A program made the position numbers and the translations under genes. A DNA stretch of 64,000 bases, taken from positions 214,277 to 278,276 of the forward strand of contig NZ_JAHWXY010000004.1 of the NCBI RefSeq assembly GCF_024281235.1, read 5' to 3'. Source of the stretch: Shinella daejeonensis (GTDB lineage: Bacteria > Pseudomonadota > Alphaproteobacteria > Rhizobiales > Rhizobiaceae). Of the stretch, positions 38,546-47,378 are shown piece by piece; the first letter of the stretch is position 1; each line of letters starts with the position of its first letter. The notes under the pieces were generated by a model that was not told where the DNA came from, did no database searches, and saw nothing but the letters and a program-made list of their open reading frames with translations.

Positions 38546-39595
38546 TCAGGCGGCGTGGGGAAAGATCTTCCAGCGGGTCGGCCGGAACCGGAGGGAAGCG
38601 CCGGTGCGCACCGTCGTTGCGAGCGGAATCTCGATTTCGACATGGTGGGGCGCGCCGGGCGGGCCGATATCGAGATCTGCGATACGGGTTCCGGCAAGGC
38701 GGCGGCAGGCGGAAAGCCGTCCCTCCAGCGCCGGCTCGCCGGGCGGGGGAAGCACCACGTCCTGCGGCCGGAAGAACAGCGTTCCCGCGTCGATGTCGCC
38801 GGTCGACGGCGTAATGCCGATCGCCTCGCCCCGGAAGCGGATCGTCTCGCCTTCGACCGTCACCGGCAGGCTGGCGCTGTCGCCGATGAAGGAAAAGACG
38901 AAGGGGGAATTCGGCCGGTCGTAGACGTCGTCCGAGGATCCCACCTGTTCGATCTGTCCCTGACTCATGACCACCACCCGGTCGGCAAGCTCCAGCGCTT
39001 CCTCCTGGTCGTGGGTCACGAAGACGGTGGTGTGCCCGGTGCGGTCGTGGAAATCGCGCAGCCAGCGCCGCAGTTCCTTGCGGACCTTGGCGTCGAGCGC
39101 GCCGAACGGCTCGTCGAGCAGCAGCACTTTGGGTTCGATCGCCATGGCCCGGGCCAGCGCCACGCGCTGGCGCTGGCCGCCGGACAATTGGTTCGGATAG
39201 CGCTTTTCCAGCCCCGACAGGTGCACCATTTCGAGCAGATCGGCGACCCGGCGGCGGATTTCGGCCTTCTGCGGCCGCAGCCCGCGTGGCCGCACCGTCA
39301 GGCCGAAGGCGATGTTTTCCGCCACTGTCATGTGGCGGAACAGGGCGTAATGCTGGAATACGAAACCGATATTCCGCTCCTGCACCGTCTTCAGCGAGGC
39401 GTCGTCGGCGCCGAAGAAGATGTTGCCGGCCGTCGGCTGCTCGAGACCGGCGATCAGTCGCAACAGCGTCGTCTTGCCGGAACCGGACGGCCCGAGCAGG
39501 GCGATCAGTTCGCCCGAGCGGATGGAAAGCGAAACGTCGTTGAGCGCCGGATAGCGATCGAATTCCTTGCGGAGGCTGGAAACCCTGACGTCCAT
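38546..39595 (-). CDS. cysA: Sulfate/thiosulfate ABC transporter ATP-binding protein
   Basis: A 349-residue ATPase. Walker A is GPSGSGKTT (about 35-43), the signature is [18 protein letters not shown], Walker B is [13 protein letters not shown], and the H-loop is [21 protein letters not shown]-like C-terminal domain follows. With CysT, CysW and the sulfate-binding protein it powers sulfate uptake across the inner membrane. It starts 10 nt after the cysW stop, as the last gene of the operon. Confidence 0.95.
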   Translation of the reverse strand: MDVRVSSLRKEFDRYPALNDVSLSIRSGELIALLGPSGSGKTTLLRLIAGLEQPTAGNIFFGADDASLKTVQERNIGFVFQHYALFRHMTVAENIAFGLTVRPRGLRPQKAEIRRRVADLLEMVHLSGLEKRYPNQLSGGQRQRVALARAMAIEPKVLLLDEPFGALDAKVRKELRRWLRDFHDRTGHTTVFVTHDQEEALELADRVVVMSQGQIEQVGSSDDVYDRPNSPFVFSFIGDSASLPVTVEGETIRFRGEAIGITPSTGDIDAGTLFFRPQDVVLPPPGEPALEGRLSACRRLAGTRIADLDIGPPGAPHHVEIEIPLATTVRTGASLRFRPTRWKIFPHAA

Positions 39596-39605
39596 GGGGG
39601 ACCTT

Positions 39606-40472
39606 TCAATGTTTGCGACCGGCGGCGATCTCTGCGCCGTAGTGAAATTCCAGAAGCGTCTTGACGAGAAGAGTCACCAGCGCCAGCGCCGCCAGCAGCG
39701 AGGCGACGGCGAAAGCTGCGACGAAATTATATTCGTTGTAGAGGATCTCCACATGGAGCGGCATCGTGTTGGTGAGGCCGCGGATATGGCCGGAAACCAC
39801 CGAGACCGCGCCGAATTCGCCCATCGCACGCGCATTGCAGAGCAGGACGCCGTAGAGCAGCCCCCATTTGATATTGGGGAGCGTGACATGGCGGAATGTC
39901 TGCCAGCCGCTTGCACCGAGCGAAAGCGCGGCCTCCTCGTCGCCGTTTCCCTGTTCCTGCATCAGCGGGATCAGTTCGCGCGCGACGAAGGGGAAGGTGA
40001 CGAAGACAGTGGCGAGCACGATGCCGGGCACCGCGAAGAGGATCTCGATCCCGTAGCTCCTGAGCCAGGGGCCGAGCAGGCTGCCGGAGCCGAACAGCAG
40101 CACGTAGACGAGGCCGGAAATGACCGGCGAGACCGAGAAGGGAAGGTCGATCAGCGTCGTCAGGAACGCCTTGCCCTTGAATTCGAACTTTGCGATGGCC
40201 CAGGCCGCCGCCACGCCGAACACCAGATTGAGCGGCACCGCGATGGCCGCGACGAGAAGCGTCAGCCGGATCGCCGCGATGGTGTCCGGATCGCCGAAGG
40301 CGGCGAGGAACTCTCCAGCCCCCTTGCGGAAGGCCTCGATGAAGACCGCGGCAAGCGGCAGCAGCAGGAAAAGCGCCAGAAACAGGAAGGCGATCGCCAT
40401 CAGCGCGTAGCGGGCGAAAGGCGCTTCCGTGGTCGGCGGGCGCAGGCGTCTTGTTGCAGGATCATGCGCCAT
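39606..40472 (-). CDS. cysW: Sulfate ABC transporter permease CysW
   Basis: A 288-residue permease with about six transmembrane helices. The EAA loop that docks the ATPase reads [39 protein letters not shown] is typical of CysW. It overlaps cysT upstream by 11 nt and precedes cysA by 10 nt. Confidence 0.95.
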   Translation of the reverse strand: MAHDPATRRLRPPTTEAPFARYALMAIAFLFLALFLLLPLAAVFIEAFRKGAGEFLAAFGDPDTIAAIRLTLLVAAIAVPLNLVFGVAAAWAIAKFEFKGKAFLTTLIDLPFSVSPVISGLVYVLLFGSGSLLGPWLRSYGIEILFAVPGIVLATVFVTFPFVARELIPLMQEQGNGDEEAALSLGASGWQTFRHVTLPNIKWGLLYGVLLCNARAMGEFGAVSVVSGHIRGLTNTMPLHVEILYNEYNFVAAFAVASLLAALALVTLLVKTLLEFHYGAEIAAGRKH

Positions 40473-41325
40473 GACCGTACCTCCTGCGGCTCCAGGTCTG
40501 GATCAGATTGATGACGAGCAGCATGGCGAAGGAGATGCACAACATGATCGTGGCGATCGCCGTCGCAGCGGCATAGTTGAATTCCTCCAGCCGGATGACG
40601 ATGAGCAGCGGCGCGATCTCCGACACATAGGGAATATTGCCTGCGATGAAGATGACGGAGCCGTATTCGCCGACGCCGCGGGCGAAGGAAAGCGCAAAGC
40701 CCGTCAGGATCGCCGGTGCGAGGCCGGGCAGCAGGATCCGCCCTATCGTCTGGAGGCGGTTCGCCCCCAGCGTCGCGGCGGCCTCCTCGACCTCCCGGTC
40801 GAGTTCCTCCATCACCGGCTGCACGGTGCGCACCACGAAGGGCAGGCCGATGAAGACCAGCGCGATCACGATGCCCGTCGGGTTGAAGGCGGCCTTGATG
40901 CCGGCAAGACCGAGGATGTGGCCGATCCAGCCGTTTGGCGCGTAGAGCGCGGCCAGCGATATGCCGGCGACCGCCGTCGGCAGCGCGAAGGGAAGATCCA
41001 CGAGCGCATCGACGATGCGTCGGCCGGGAAAATCGTAACGCACGATGACCCAGGTGACGACGCAGCCGAAGACGACATTGATGAGGGCGGCGGCCAGCGC
41101 CGTTCCGAAGCTGATCTTCAGCGCGTTGAGCGTCCGGGGATCGGCAAGGATGGCGAGGAATTCGGGCGCACTCAGCGAGGCCGTGCGCCAGACGAGACCC
41201 GACAGCGGGATCAGGATGATCAGCGTCAGATAGGCGAGTGAAAAGCCAAGCGTCAGCCCGAAGCCCGGAAGGACGCTTGGCGTCTTCAGCCGCCATCGCG
41301 GCGAAGAGGCGGAAAACCCGTTCAA
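40462..41325 (-). CDS. cysT: Sulfate ABC transporter permease CysT (CysU)
   Basis: A 287-residue permease with about six helices. It has PGFGLTLGFSLAYLTLIILI at the start, DLPFALPTAVAGISLAALY, and the EAA loop VEEAAATLGANRLQTIGRIL. It partners with CysW to form the channel. It begins 4 nt after the stop of the sulfate-binding protein gene. Confidence 0.95.
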   Translation of the reverse strand: MNGFSASSPRWRLKTPSVLPGFGLTLGFSLAYLTLIILIPLSGLVWRTASLSAPEFLAILADPRTLNALKISFGTALAAALINVVFGCVVTWVIVRYDFPGRRIVDALVDLPFALPTAVAGISLAALYAPNGWIGHILGLAGIKAAFNPTGIVIALVFIGLPFVVRTVQPVMEELDREVEEAAATLGANRLQTIGRILLPGLAPAILTGFALSFARGVGEYGSVIFIAGNIPYVSEIAPLLIVIRLEEFNYAAATAIATIMLCISFAMLLVINLIQTWSRRRYGHGA

Positions 41326-41329
41326 GTGG

Positions 41330-42355
41330 TCAGTTCCCCGGCCGGTAGATCTGGTCGAAGACCCCGCCGTCGCCGAAGTGTTCGGGCTGCGCTTTGGCCC
41401 AGCCGCCGAAGATCGGATCGTCGATCGTCACCAGTTTGATGTCGGGAAGCGTGGTCAGCAGGTCGGGTTCAACCAGTTCCGGTTTCGACGGCCGGTAGAA
41501 ATGCCGCGCGGCGATGGTCTGGCCTTCTGCGGAATAGAGATACTCCAGATAGGCTTCCGCCTGCTTGCGCGTGCCCTTGGCGTCAACATTGCCGTCGACC
41601 ACGGCGACCGGCGGTTCGGCAAGGATGGAGATCGGTGGTGCAACGATGTCGAAAGCATCCGCGCCGAACTCCGCGCCGGCCAGATAGGCCTCGTTTTCCC
41701 AGGCGAGCAGAACGTCGCCGATCTCGCGCTGCGCGAATGTGGTGAGCGCGCCGCGCGCACCCGTGTCGAGCACCGGCGCCCGCTTGAAGAGTTCGGCGAT
41801 ATAGATCCGGATCTTCTCCTGATCGCCGCCGAATTCCTCATTGGCCCAGGCCCAGGCGGCCAGATAGTTCCAGCGTGCGCCGCCCGAGGTCTTCGGATTG
41901 GGCGTCACGATCTGCACGTCGCCCTTCACCAGATCGCCCCAGTCGTGAATGCCCTTGGGATTGCCCTTGCGCACCAGAAAGACGATGGTCGAAGTATAGG
42001 GCGCGGAATTGTTCGGTAGCCGGCCGCGCCAGTCGGCGGCGATCTTGCCGGACTTCTCGGCGATGGCGTTGATATCGCTTTCGAGCGCCAGCGTCACCAC
42101 GTCCGCCTCCAGCCCGTCGATCACCGCGCGGGCCTGCTTGCCGGAGCCACCGTGCGATTGCTGGATGGCCACGTCCTCTCCGGTCTCAGCCTTCCAGTGC
42201 CGCGCAAAGGCTTCGTTATAGTCCTTGTAGAGTTCGCGCGTCGGGTCGTAGGAAACGTTGAGGAGCGTCGTCCGGGCGAAGGCGGGGGCAAGCCCGCCCA
42301 GCGCCAGCCCCGCCCCAAGAACGAACGTTCCGAGATATTTCGAAATCCCTGCCAT
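41330..42355 (-). CDS. sbp: Periplasmic sulfate/thiosulfate-binding protein
   Basis: A 341-residue protein with a Sec signal peptide ending LAPAFA before [20 protein letters not shown], which is the family's mature start. Sulfate-site segments are visible: [30 protein letters not shown] and [18 protein letters not shown]. It captures sulfate for CysTWA. Sbp and CysP are hard to tell apart by eye. It is the first gene of the operon; its ribosome site sits inside a hairpin, and a palindrome overlaps its likely promoter. Confidence 0.93.
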   Translation of the reverse strand: MAGISKYLGTFVLGAGLALGGLAPAFARTTLLNVSYDPTRELYKDYNEAFARHWKAETGEDVAIQQSHGGSGKQARAVIDGLEADVVTLALESDINAIAEKSGKIAADWRGRLPNNSAPYTSTIVFLVRKGNPKGIHDWGDLVKGDVQIVTPNPKTSGGARWNYLAAWAWANEEFGGDQEKIRIYIAELFKRAPVLDTGARGALTTFAQREIGDVLLAWENEAYLAGAEFGADAFDIVAPPISILAEPPVAVVDGNVDAKGTRKQAEAYLEYLYSAEGQTIAARHFYRPSKPELVEPDLLTTLPDIKLVTIDDPIFGGWAKAQPEHFGDGGVFDQIYRPGN

Positions 42356-42360
42356 GTCGG

Positions 42361-42380
42361 CCTCCCTCGTTTCGAGGAGG
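42361..42380 (-). promoter_or_regulatory. Hairpin sequestering the sbp ribosome-binding site
   Basis: On the transcript CCUCCUCG and CGAGGGAGG pair around AAA, with one bulge. The 3' arm GAGGGAGG is the Shine-Dalgarno sequence, 5 nt from the ATG. Closing the stem would hide it. Confidence 0.5.
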
Positions 42381-42382
42381 AA

Positions 42383-42410
42383 AAGCTATCAATTTAATAG
42401 ACTATGTCAA
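42383..42410 (-). promoter_or_regulatory. Candidate promoter with overlapping palindrome of the sulfate operon
   Basis: On the minus strand TTGACA (42410-42405) is followed 16 bp later by TAGCTT. The imperfect palindrome CTATTAAATTGATAG (42400-42386) fills the spacer and touches the -10 box, a classic repressor position. The palindrome is of the type used by Rrf2-class or sulfur regulators, but the binder is unknown. Confidence 0.5.
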
Positions 42411-42605
42411 CAATAAGCGATCGTTTGAAAAACTTGTTCCCCCGCGGCTGGCGGGAACGCAAAGCTTCCGCCGGAAAATCCATATGGCAAGAAAAGCCGT
42501 GTCTGCGCCGTCGCGTCATGGAGACAAATTCTTCCGGCCGGACCGGGGCCTTTTGATGCCGGAAAGCGGAAAAGGCCCCGGATAGGCGGGATCCGGAGCG
42601 TTCGG

Positions 42606-42655
42606 GAGCATTTCCAGCCGAAGCGGGATCGCTTCCGCGTCGGATAACGCGGTAG
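42606..42655. repeat. Rhizobial dispersed repeat, copy 4 (diverged)
   Basis: It opens with GGGAGCATTTCCAGC as copy 2 does, then has its own inverted arms (CCGAAGCG / CGCTTCCG). It lies in the 384-bp gap between the sbp and GNAT genes (42356-42739), which otherwise holds the sbp promoter and a long hairpin. No gene is seen in the gap. Confidence 0.45.
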
Positions 42656-42667
42656 GACACTATATGG

Positions 42668-42705
42668 GAGCGATCCCGGTGAGCCGGATTTCACCGGGAT
42701 CGCTC
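42668..42705 (-). terminator. Long perfect hairpin downstream of the GNAT gene
   Basis: GAGCGATCCCGGTGA and TCACCGGGATCGCTC form a 15-bp perfect stem around GCCGGATT, 35 nt past the stop of the GNAT gene. There is no T run, so it may stabilise the 3' end or be a repeat element rather than a classical terminator. Confidence 0.5.
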
Positions 42706-42739
42706 TGGCCGCCGGTTTCCGCCGGGCGGCTGGCGCGGC

Positions 42740-43372
42740 TCAGCGCATCTCGCCCCAGTTCTTCAGCGAGACCCATGTCTTGCGGTCGAGACGGTACCAT
42801 TCCACCGGAACGGTGCTGCCGACGGCCCGGCTCTGCATCATGCCGGTCGCCTGGAACTGGAAACCGCATTTCTGGATGACACGGCGCGAGGGAAGGTTGG
42901 TGACCCGGCAGCAGGCGTCGATCTGATCGACGTCGCGTGTGCGGAACACCATGTCGATCAGCACATGGGCCGCTTCGGTGGCATAGCCCTCATTCCAGAA
43001 CGGCTCGCCCAGCCAATAGCCCAGTTCGACCGTGCGGGCGTCTTCCTGCGTCTCGATCCCGCAGCAGCCGAGAAAAGCGCCATTGTCGGCTTTCGTGATC
43101 GCATAGACGCACTTGCCCATCTCGCCGGCGTTGCTCCGTCGCACGAAGTCGGCGGCATCCGCGGCCGTATAGGGATGCGGCATGCGGGCCACCATATTGG
43201 CGATTCCGGCGTTGTTGGCGAGATGGGCAAGGGCGTCGATGTCGTCTTCGTGCGGCGGGCGCAGGACAAGCCGCCGGGACAATAGTATCGGGCAGTCGGT
43301 TCTCGACCGGACGGCGCCCGGCCTTTGCCGGAAAGACCGCGGCCGGTCCTCCCTGGTGATGTCACGTTGCAT
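42740..43372 (-). CDS. GNAT N-acetyltransferase (RimJ/RimL-like)
   Basis: A 210-residue protein of the acetyltransferase_3 type. RRLVLRPPHEDDIDALAHLA is the usual RimJ/L opening, ELGYWLGEPFWNEGYATEAA contains the acetyl-CoA loop, and RVTNLPSRRVIQKCGFQFQA is the conserved end of the fold. The substrate is unknown: ribosomal-protein or small-molecule amines are possible. The start follows GGAGGAACGAACC. It lies between the sulfate operon and rplU-rpmA, on the same strand. Confidence 0.85.
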   Translation of the reverse strand: MQRDITREDRPRSFRQRPGAVRSRTDCPILLSRRLVLRPPHEDDIDALAHLANNAGIANMVARMPHPYTAADAADFVRRSNAGEMGKCVYAITKADNGAFLGCCGIETQEDARTVELGYWLGEPFWNEGYATEAAHVLIDMVFRTRDVDQIDACCRVTNLPSRRVIQKCGFQFQATGMMQSRAVGSTVPVEWYRLDRKTWVSLKNWGEMR

Positions 43373-43393
43373 GGTTCGTTCCTCCGGAAATGG

Positions 43394-43430
43394 AAATGGG
43401 GAGACAAGGACTGGCCTCATCTCCCCATTT
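43394..43430 (-). terminator. Terminator of the rplU-rpmA operon
   Basis: AAATGGGGAGA and TCTCCCCATTT pair perfectly over 11 bp around a 15-nt loop. On the minus strand they lie 70 nt past the rpmA stop and just before the GNAT gene. Confidence 0.65.
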
Positions 43431-43500
43431 TTCCGTCAGGTCGGAACCTGCAACGCCAGCCGGGTCGATGAGACACCGGCTGTTTTAGAGCGCTGCCGGC

Positions 43501-43770
43501 TTATTCCGCTGCTTCCGCTTTCGGCATCACGGACACGTAGACGCGACCGTTGGCCTTCGTACGGAAATTCACATTGCCGGCTGTCAGGGCAAAAATCGTA
43601 TGATCCTTGCCAAGGCCGACATTGGTGCCGGGGTGCCACTGCGTACCGCGCTGACGCACGATGATGTTGCCCGCGATGACGGCTTCGCCGCCGAACTTCT
43701 TCACGCCGAGGCGCTTGGACTCGGAATCGCGACCGTTGCGCGAGGAGCCGCCAGCTTTTTTGTGTGCCAT
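43501..43770 (-). CDS. rpmA: Ribosomal protein bL27
   Basis: An 89-residue L27. It starts [20 protein letters not shown], the conserved N terminus that reaches the peptidyl-transferase centre, and continues [19 protein letters not shown]. It lies 27 nt downstream of rplU, the universal order. Confidence 0.98.
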   Translation of the reverse strand: MAHKKAGGSSRNGRDSESKRLGVKKFGGEAVIAGNIIVRQRGTQWHPGTNVGLGKDHTIFALTAGNVNFRTKANGRVYVSVMPKAEAAE

Positions 43771-43797
43771 GGGAGTTCTCCTTTACCTGTCCTGATC

Positions 43798-44169
43798 TTA
43801 TTCGGCTGCTTCGGCAGCGGCTTCCGGCTTCTTCGAAGCCTTCTTGGCCTTGCCGCCGGCGGCTGCGATGTCGACGATGCGGACGATCGTGTGATGCTGG
43901 CGATGGCCGCGCGAACGCTTGGAATTCTGGCGACGGCGCTTCTTGAAGGCGATGACCTTCTTGCCGCGGCCGTGTTCGACGACTTCCGCGCTTACGACGG
44001 CGCCCTCGACGAAGGGCGCGCCGATCGTGGCGTCGGCGCCGACGCCGACCATCAGCACTTCGGTGAATTCGATCTTGTCGCCAGCTTCGCCGGACAGTTT
44101 CTCAACCGTCAGGACATCGTTGGCGGCCACGCGGTACTGCTTACCGCCGGTCTTGATGACTGCGAACAT
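43798..44169 (-). CDS. rplU: Ribosomal protein bL21
   Basis: A 123-residue L21. [20 protein letters not shown] is the family start, and HTIVRIVDI ends the core near residue 100. The remaining tail is a Lys/Ala/Glu-rich extension ([18 protein letters not shown]) as seen in other alphaproteobacteria. It heads rplU-rpmA. The recombinase reading frame ends 12 nt upstream of its start as an accident of integration. The 318 bp from here to the tRNA gene hold no recognisable gene of their own. Confidence 0.97.
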   Translation of the reverse strand: MFAVIKTGGKQYRVAANDVLTVEKLSGEAGDKIEFTEVLMVGVGADATIGAPFVEGAVVSAEVVEHGRGKKVIAFKKRRRQNSKRSRGHRQHHTIVRIVDIAAAGGKAKKASKKPEAAAEAAE

Positions 44170-44181
44170 TCTTTATTCCTT

Positions 44182-46197
44182 TCATGTTCGGTTCGGCTCT
44201 TTGCGCGCAGGCAAGGCCGTCTTTTTACCAGTCGTTACGGGAGCGATGCGCAAGGGCGCCGCCGGTTCGAAGGCGTTTGCACCGGGCGGAAGGCACGTCG
44301 CAAAGCCGGGCGGATGGAACAGGCCCACGCCACCATGCCGCGCGCAATAGGCGAGACGCGCATCCCTGTCAAGTCTGCTGCCGGAAAGCTGCCGCCAGGC
44401 AATGCATTTTCCGTTCCCCACCCCTTGCCAGCCGACCCGGCACCCGCTATGTACCGCCCGCGCTTTCGAAGCGCCGACCGACGATGCGGAGAGGTGGCAG
44501 AGAGGTCGAATGCACCGCACTCGAAATGCGGCATACCTGCAAGGGTATCGTGGGTTCGAATCCCACCCTCTCCGCCATTTCGGTCCGCTTCTGGGCACGC
44601 CAATCGCCGCCGATGGCCGCACGTTCTCAGTAAAAAGCGTTCTCAGCAGTTCCGTCTTCGATCCCATGATACGAACGGCATCGTCCGCGACCTCGACTCG
44701 TTGCGCCAGCGCGCGCAGGTGATCCCGCCGATAGCCGCCCTCACGGTTGCGGATACGATCGCGCGCAATTTTCGAAAAGCGACGTATCATCTCGGGGCTG
44801 ATTGCAGAGTGACCGGGACTATCGAGCATGGCTTGAGCGCGATCAGCATCCACACGGGCCTGGTCGCGGATAACCTTGAGACCAACGATCCGCTCCTTCA
44901 GCGCCGGATCGTCCAGATCGGCTACACCTGCCTCGATAGCGTCGTAGAGCCTCTTCAGGCGCAGTTCCGATTCTGTGGCCCGTCGTTCCAGCTCATCAAT
45001 GTGTTGCTTGCGCCGCTCAGCCTGTTCAGAGCGGCGGCCGAGAACGCTGCCAAGGAGCTCCTCAAGCCGTTCAGGATCGAGTAGTCGATCTTCGATGTGG
45101 TTGACGACCATGGTGTCGAGCTTGTCCATCGGGATCGCTCGCCCCTTACAACCCGTTTCGCCCTGCCGGGCCTTTATGGAACAGGCATAGTAGCGGTAGC
45201 GGCCGCTTTTACCGGTGCGGATGGTCATCGCACCTCCGCAGTTGCCGCAATAGCAGATGCCGGTCAGTAAGGTCGGCCCGACGACCACGCGAGCTGGCAG
45301 TTCGGTCTTAGGGTTGCGCGCCTGTAGTAGTGCCTGAACCTGATCGAACGTTTCGCGCTCTATGATCGCCGGGACAGGCACGATGACGATTTCACCCGGT
45401 GAGCGCGCATCATTATGCTTGCTGCGCTTGCCCCACTCGTGTTCACCGATATAGGTGCGGCGCGTCAGAACGCGATGGACCTGACCGATACCCCAACGGC
45501 CCCCGTCGCGCGTGAAGATGCCTCTCGCATTGAGATATTTGACGATGGCCTTCACACCCATCTGGCCGCTATCGCCATCGCCTTCCAGCGCGAGCCGGTA
45601 GATCAAGCGGATCGTGTCGGCATGCAATGGGTCGATCTCCAGCTTTTTCTTGGTCTTGGCACCGCGTTGCTCGGCACCCACGACCCGATAACCAATCGGT
45701 GGCAGCGAACCATTCCAGAAGCCCTGACGGGCATTTTCCTTCAAGGCACGGGTGACGTGCTTGGCGTTTTCCTTGGATTGATATTCATCGAACAGCGCCA
45801 TGATCTGCCGCATCATGACGTGCATGGGATCATCGCCCATTTCCTGGGTGATGGACACCAGCTTGATGCCATTCTTGGCGAGTTTCCTGACGTAAAACTC
45901 CAGCTCGAAGTGATCGCGGAAGAACCGGCTGAACGAATGGACCACGACAATGTCAAAGGGCGCAGGCTTGGACGTACCCGCTTCGATCATGCGCTGGAAC
46001 TCAGGCCGCCGGTCATTGGTCGCCGAGGCACCGGGCTCGACGAAGGTTTCGACAAGCTGAAAGCCGCGCGCTTCGCACCAGGCTTCGCCCTGCCGCTTCT
46101 GGTCAGGAATGGAAACATCGTGTTCGGCCTGCCGCGTGGTCGAGACGCGCAGATAGAGAGCGGCCCGCACGGCAATGGTTGGCGATTTAGCATTCAT
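44182..46197 (-). CDS. Large serine recombinase (site-specific integrase), reading through into tRNA-Ser
   Basis: The open frame is 671 codons. Residues 1-150 are the serine resolvase domain with catalytic Ser19 in ALYLRVSTTRQ and the arginines of SRFFRDHFELEF. About 160-300 is the recombinase DNA-binding domain. About 318-355 is a zinc ribbon (CYCGNCGGAM and YYACSIKARQGETGC), followed by a coiled coil. Residues 541-570 are translated antisense tRNA-Ser (WRRGWDSNPRYPCRYAAFR), and the rest is host non-coding DNA, so the recombinase proper covers about 540 residues (44578-46197). It would catalyse integration and excision at tRNA-Ser. It overlaps the upstream regulator by 4 nt. Confidence 0.9.
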   Translation of the reverse strand: MNAKSPTIAVRAALYLRVSTTRQAEHDVSIPDQKRQGEAWCEARGFQLVETFVEPGASATNDRRPEFQRMIEAGTSKPAPFDIVVVHSFSRFFRDHFELEFYVRKLAKNGIKLVSITQEMGDDPMHVMMRQIMALFDEYQSKENAKHVTRALKENARQGFWNGSLPPIGYRVVGAEQRGAKTKKKLEIDPLHADTIRLIYRLALEGDGDSGQMGVKAIVKYLNARGIFTRDGGRWGIGQVHRVLTRRTYIGEHEWGKRSKHNDARSPGEIVIVPVPAIIERETFDQVQALLQARNPKTELPARVVVGPTLLTGICYCGNCGGAMTIRTGKSGRYRYYACSIKARQGETGCKGRAIPMDKLDTMVVNHIEDRLLDPERLEELLGSVLGRRSEQAERRKQHIDELERRATESELRLKRLYDAIEAGVADLDDPALKERIVGLKVIRDQARVDADRAQAMLDSPGHSAISPEMIRRFSKIARDRIRNREGGYRRDHLRALAQRVEVADDAVRIMGSKTELLRTLFTENVRPSAAIGVPRSGPKWRRGWDSNPRYPCRYAAFRVRCIRPLCHLSASSVGASKARAVHSGCRVGWQGVGNGKCIAWRQLSGSRLDRDARLAYCARHGGVGLFHPPGFATCLPPGANAFEPAAPLRIAPVTTGKKTALPARKEPNRT
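44488..44577 (+). tRNA. tRNA-Ser (anticodon CGA)
   Basis: A 90-nt tRNA with a long variable arm as expected for serine. The acceptor GGAGAGG pairs with CCTCTCC, followed by discriminator G and an encoded CCA. The anticodon stem CCGCA/TGCGG encloses loop CTCGAAA with anticodon CGA at 44522-44524 (reads UCG). The T arm GTGGGTTCGAATCCCAC is canonical. It is the integration site of the element to its right. Confidence 0.96.
44548..44577. other. Probable attachment site (attL) at the tRNA-Ser 3' end
   Basis: The recombinase reading frame changes from family-like sequence to antisense tRNA exactly at the CCA end (44577). This places the host/element boundary inside the 3' part of the tRNA, most likely the T arm and acceptor strand. 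The exact core cannot be given without the other element end, which is outside the window. Confidence 0.6.
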
Positions 46198-46583
46198 TTG
46201 CGGGTTCCTTTCGTCTTGCGGCGTTCGACCAATGGTAGGACCAGCTCTACCCGGTCATGGATGAGCCTGGGCACCAGCCTGAGACCCTTGCCCTTCTCCA
46301 TGCGGACAAGGCCATAGGCCGCCATGGTTTTGAGTGTTCGGGACAGGTTGGACTTCGCGCGCCCCGTGATCTGTGCCAGTTCCTCTAGCGAATCCGGCTC
46401 CTGTTCACGAATTAGGCGAAGCAACTCGCAATTGGCTGGTGAGAGGAGCTTCGCGAATGACATGGTCGAAGAAAACCACACTGTTGGCTCGCCGGGCGTG
46501 GGCTTTTCCTCACCCTTGGCGATCCGCATGGTTCGCGCTTTCATTTCCTCTGGATCGGCAATACCGACCTTCAATGTTGACAT
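46194..46583 (-). CDS. Winged-helix transcriptional regulator (HVO_A0114-like)
   Basis: A 129-residue protein. The region from about 58 to 100 is a MarR/HVO_A0114-type winged helix: LEELAQITGRAKSNLSRTLK and TMAAYGLVRMEKGKGL. The N-terminal GEPTVWFSSTMSFAKLLSP is also typical of this family, whose members often serve as antitoxins paired with a small upstream gene. It overlaps the recombinase start by 4 nt, so control of recombinase expression is a reasonable alternative or added role. Confidence 0.82.
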   Translation of the reverse strand: MSTLKVGIADPEEMKARTMRIAKGEEKPTPGEPTVWFSSTMSFAKLLSPANCELLRLIREQEPDSLEELAQITGRAKSNLSRTLKTMAAYGLVRMEKGKGLRLVPRLIHDRVELVLPLVERRKTKGTRK

Positions 46584-46603
46584 GGTATCGCCCGATCATC
46601 CGG

Positions 46604-46918
46604 TTAAGGCTTTTCGTTATCATAATACGATAACCTCCTTAAGTCATCGGGCAGATCGACCGGGCCGAACATATCGTCGAACACATCGCCGAACCAACGC
46701 TCGAAGACCTGGATCTCGGCCTCGGTGATCGGCACATACTCCGGCCAGTCGTCGATGACGGGGAGCCTTTCGACATCGAAAACGTGCGACGGGCGTCCTC
46801 GCGACGGACTCATACGAGGCGCAGGATCGTCGGCGTAGTCGAACAGATCGTCGGGAATTGGTTTGTGGATCGGTCGTCTCGGACATCGTCTCTGGGCCCT
46901 ATGGTGTTTTTCGTACAC
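46604..46918 (-). CDS. Small acidic hypothetical protein (first gene of the recombinase operon)
   Basis: A 104-residue protein from a GTG start chosen for the strong AAGGAGG 5 nt upstream (46924-46930); the open frame continues further but lacks a ribosome site. The N terminus is basic (YEKHHRAQRRCPRRP) and the rest acidic (ITEAEIQVFERWFGDVFDDM). I recognise no domain. It lies 20 nt upstream of the winged-helix gene. The arrangement recalls toxin-antitoxin pairs of the HVO_A0114 family, but this protein does not clearly match the known toxin partner. Confidence 0.7.
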   Translation of the reverse strand: MYEKHHRAQRRCPRRPIHKPIPDDLFDYADDPAPRMSPSRGRPSHVFDVERLPVIDDWPEYVPITEAEIQVFERWFGDVFDDMFGPVDLPDDLRRLSYYDNEKP

Positions 46919-47378
46919 GGAAACCTCCTTGGTTCTGGTGGCTCCGGAGCATCGCGGCCCCGCCATCAGTCGAACCATGGAGGGAAGTCGGCGGGCTGTA
47001 GCGTGCCGCATTTGTGCCTATGCGCTGGCGGCACCCTTGGACTCACTTCTATGGCAAGTGTGGGGTGGATTCCTGACTGTCCGCTTCTGGGCCACGGAGT
47101 TAGGAAAGCAACCATTCAGGTGGCCGCACTTCGGCAGTAGGGTGCACTTAGTGGATGGACGCTCTGAAAACGGACTGCTCGTCTGACTATAATCTAGTGT
47201 TATGTTCGCAAGCCTCCCCAGGAAAGAGCGGATCAACGAGATCGATCGGAAATCCGTAGCCAGCACCTACTCTTGCCGACACTTGTGCTTACGCATTTTT
47301 GCATTATTAATTTAATATTACGCCGCTGCGCCAAAAATACTGTGTTGGGCGGAACAGACCACATTCCAAGGGGGATCT
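46919..47378. other. Non-coding spacer between recombinase operon and Gabija-like pair
   Basis: A 460-bp divergent region. It is AT-rich near 47290-47330 (ATTATTAATTTAATATTA) and has a TATAAT at 47188-47193 without a good -35. No convincing gene is seen; short open frames have no ribosome sites or family resemblance. It must contain the promoters of both flanking operons. Confidence 0.6.

Noticed and set aside
44170..44487. A host gene between rplU and tRNA-Ser
   Set aside because: The only long frame here is the accidental extension of the recombinase; no frame has a ribosome site or family-like sequence.
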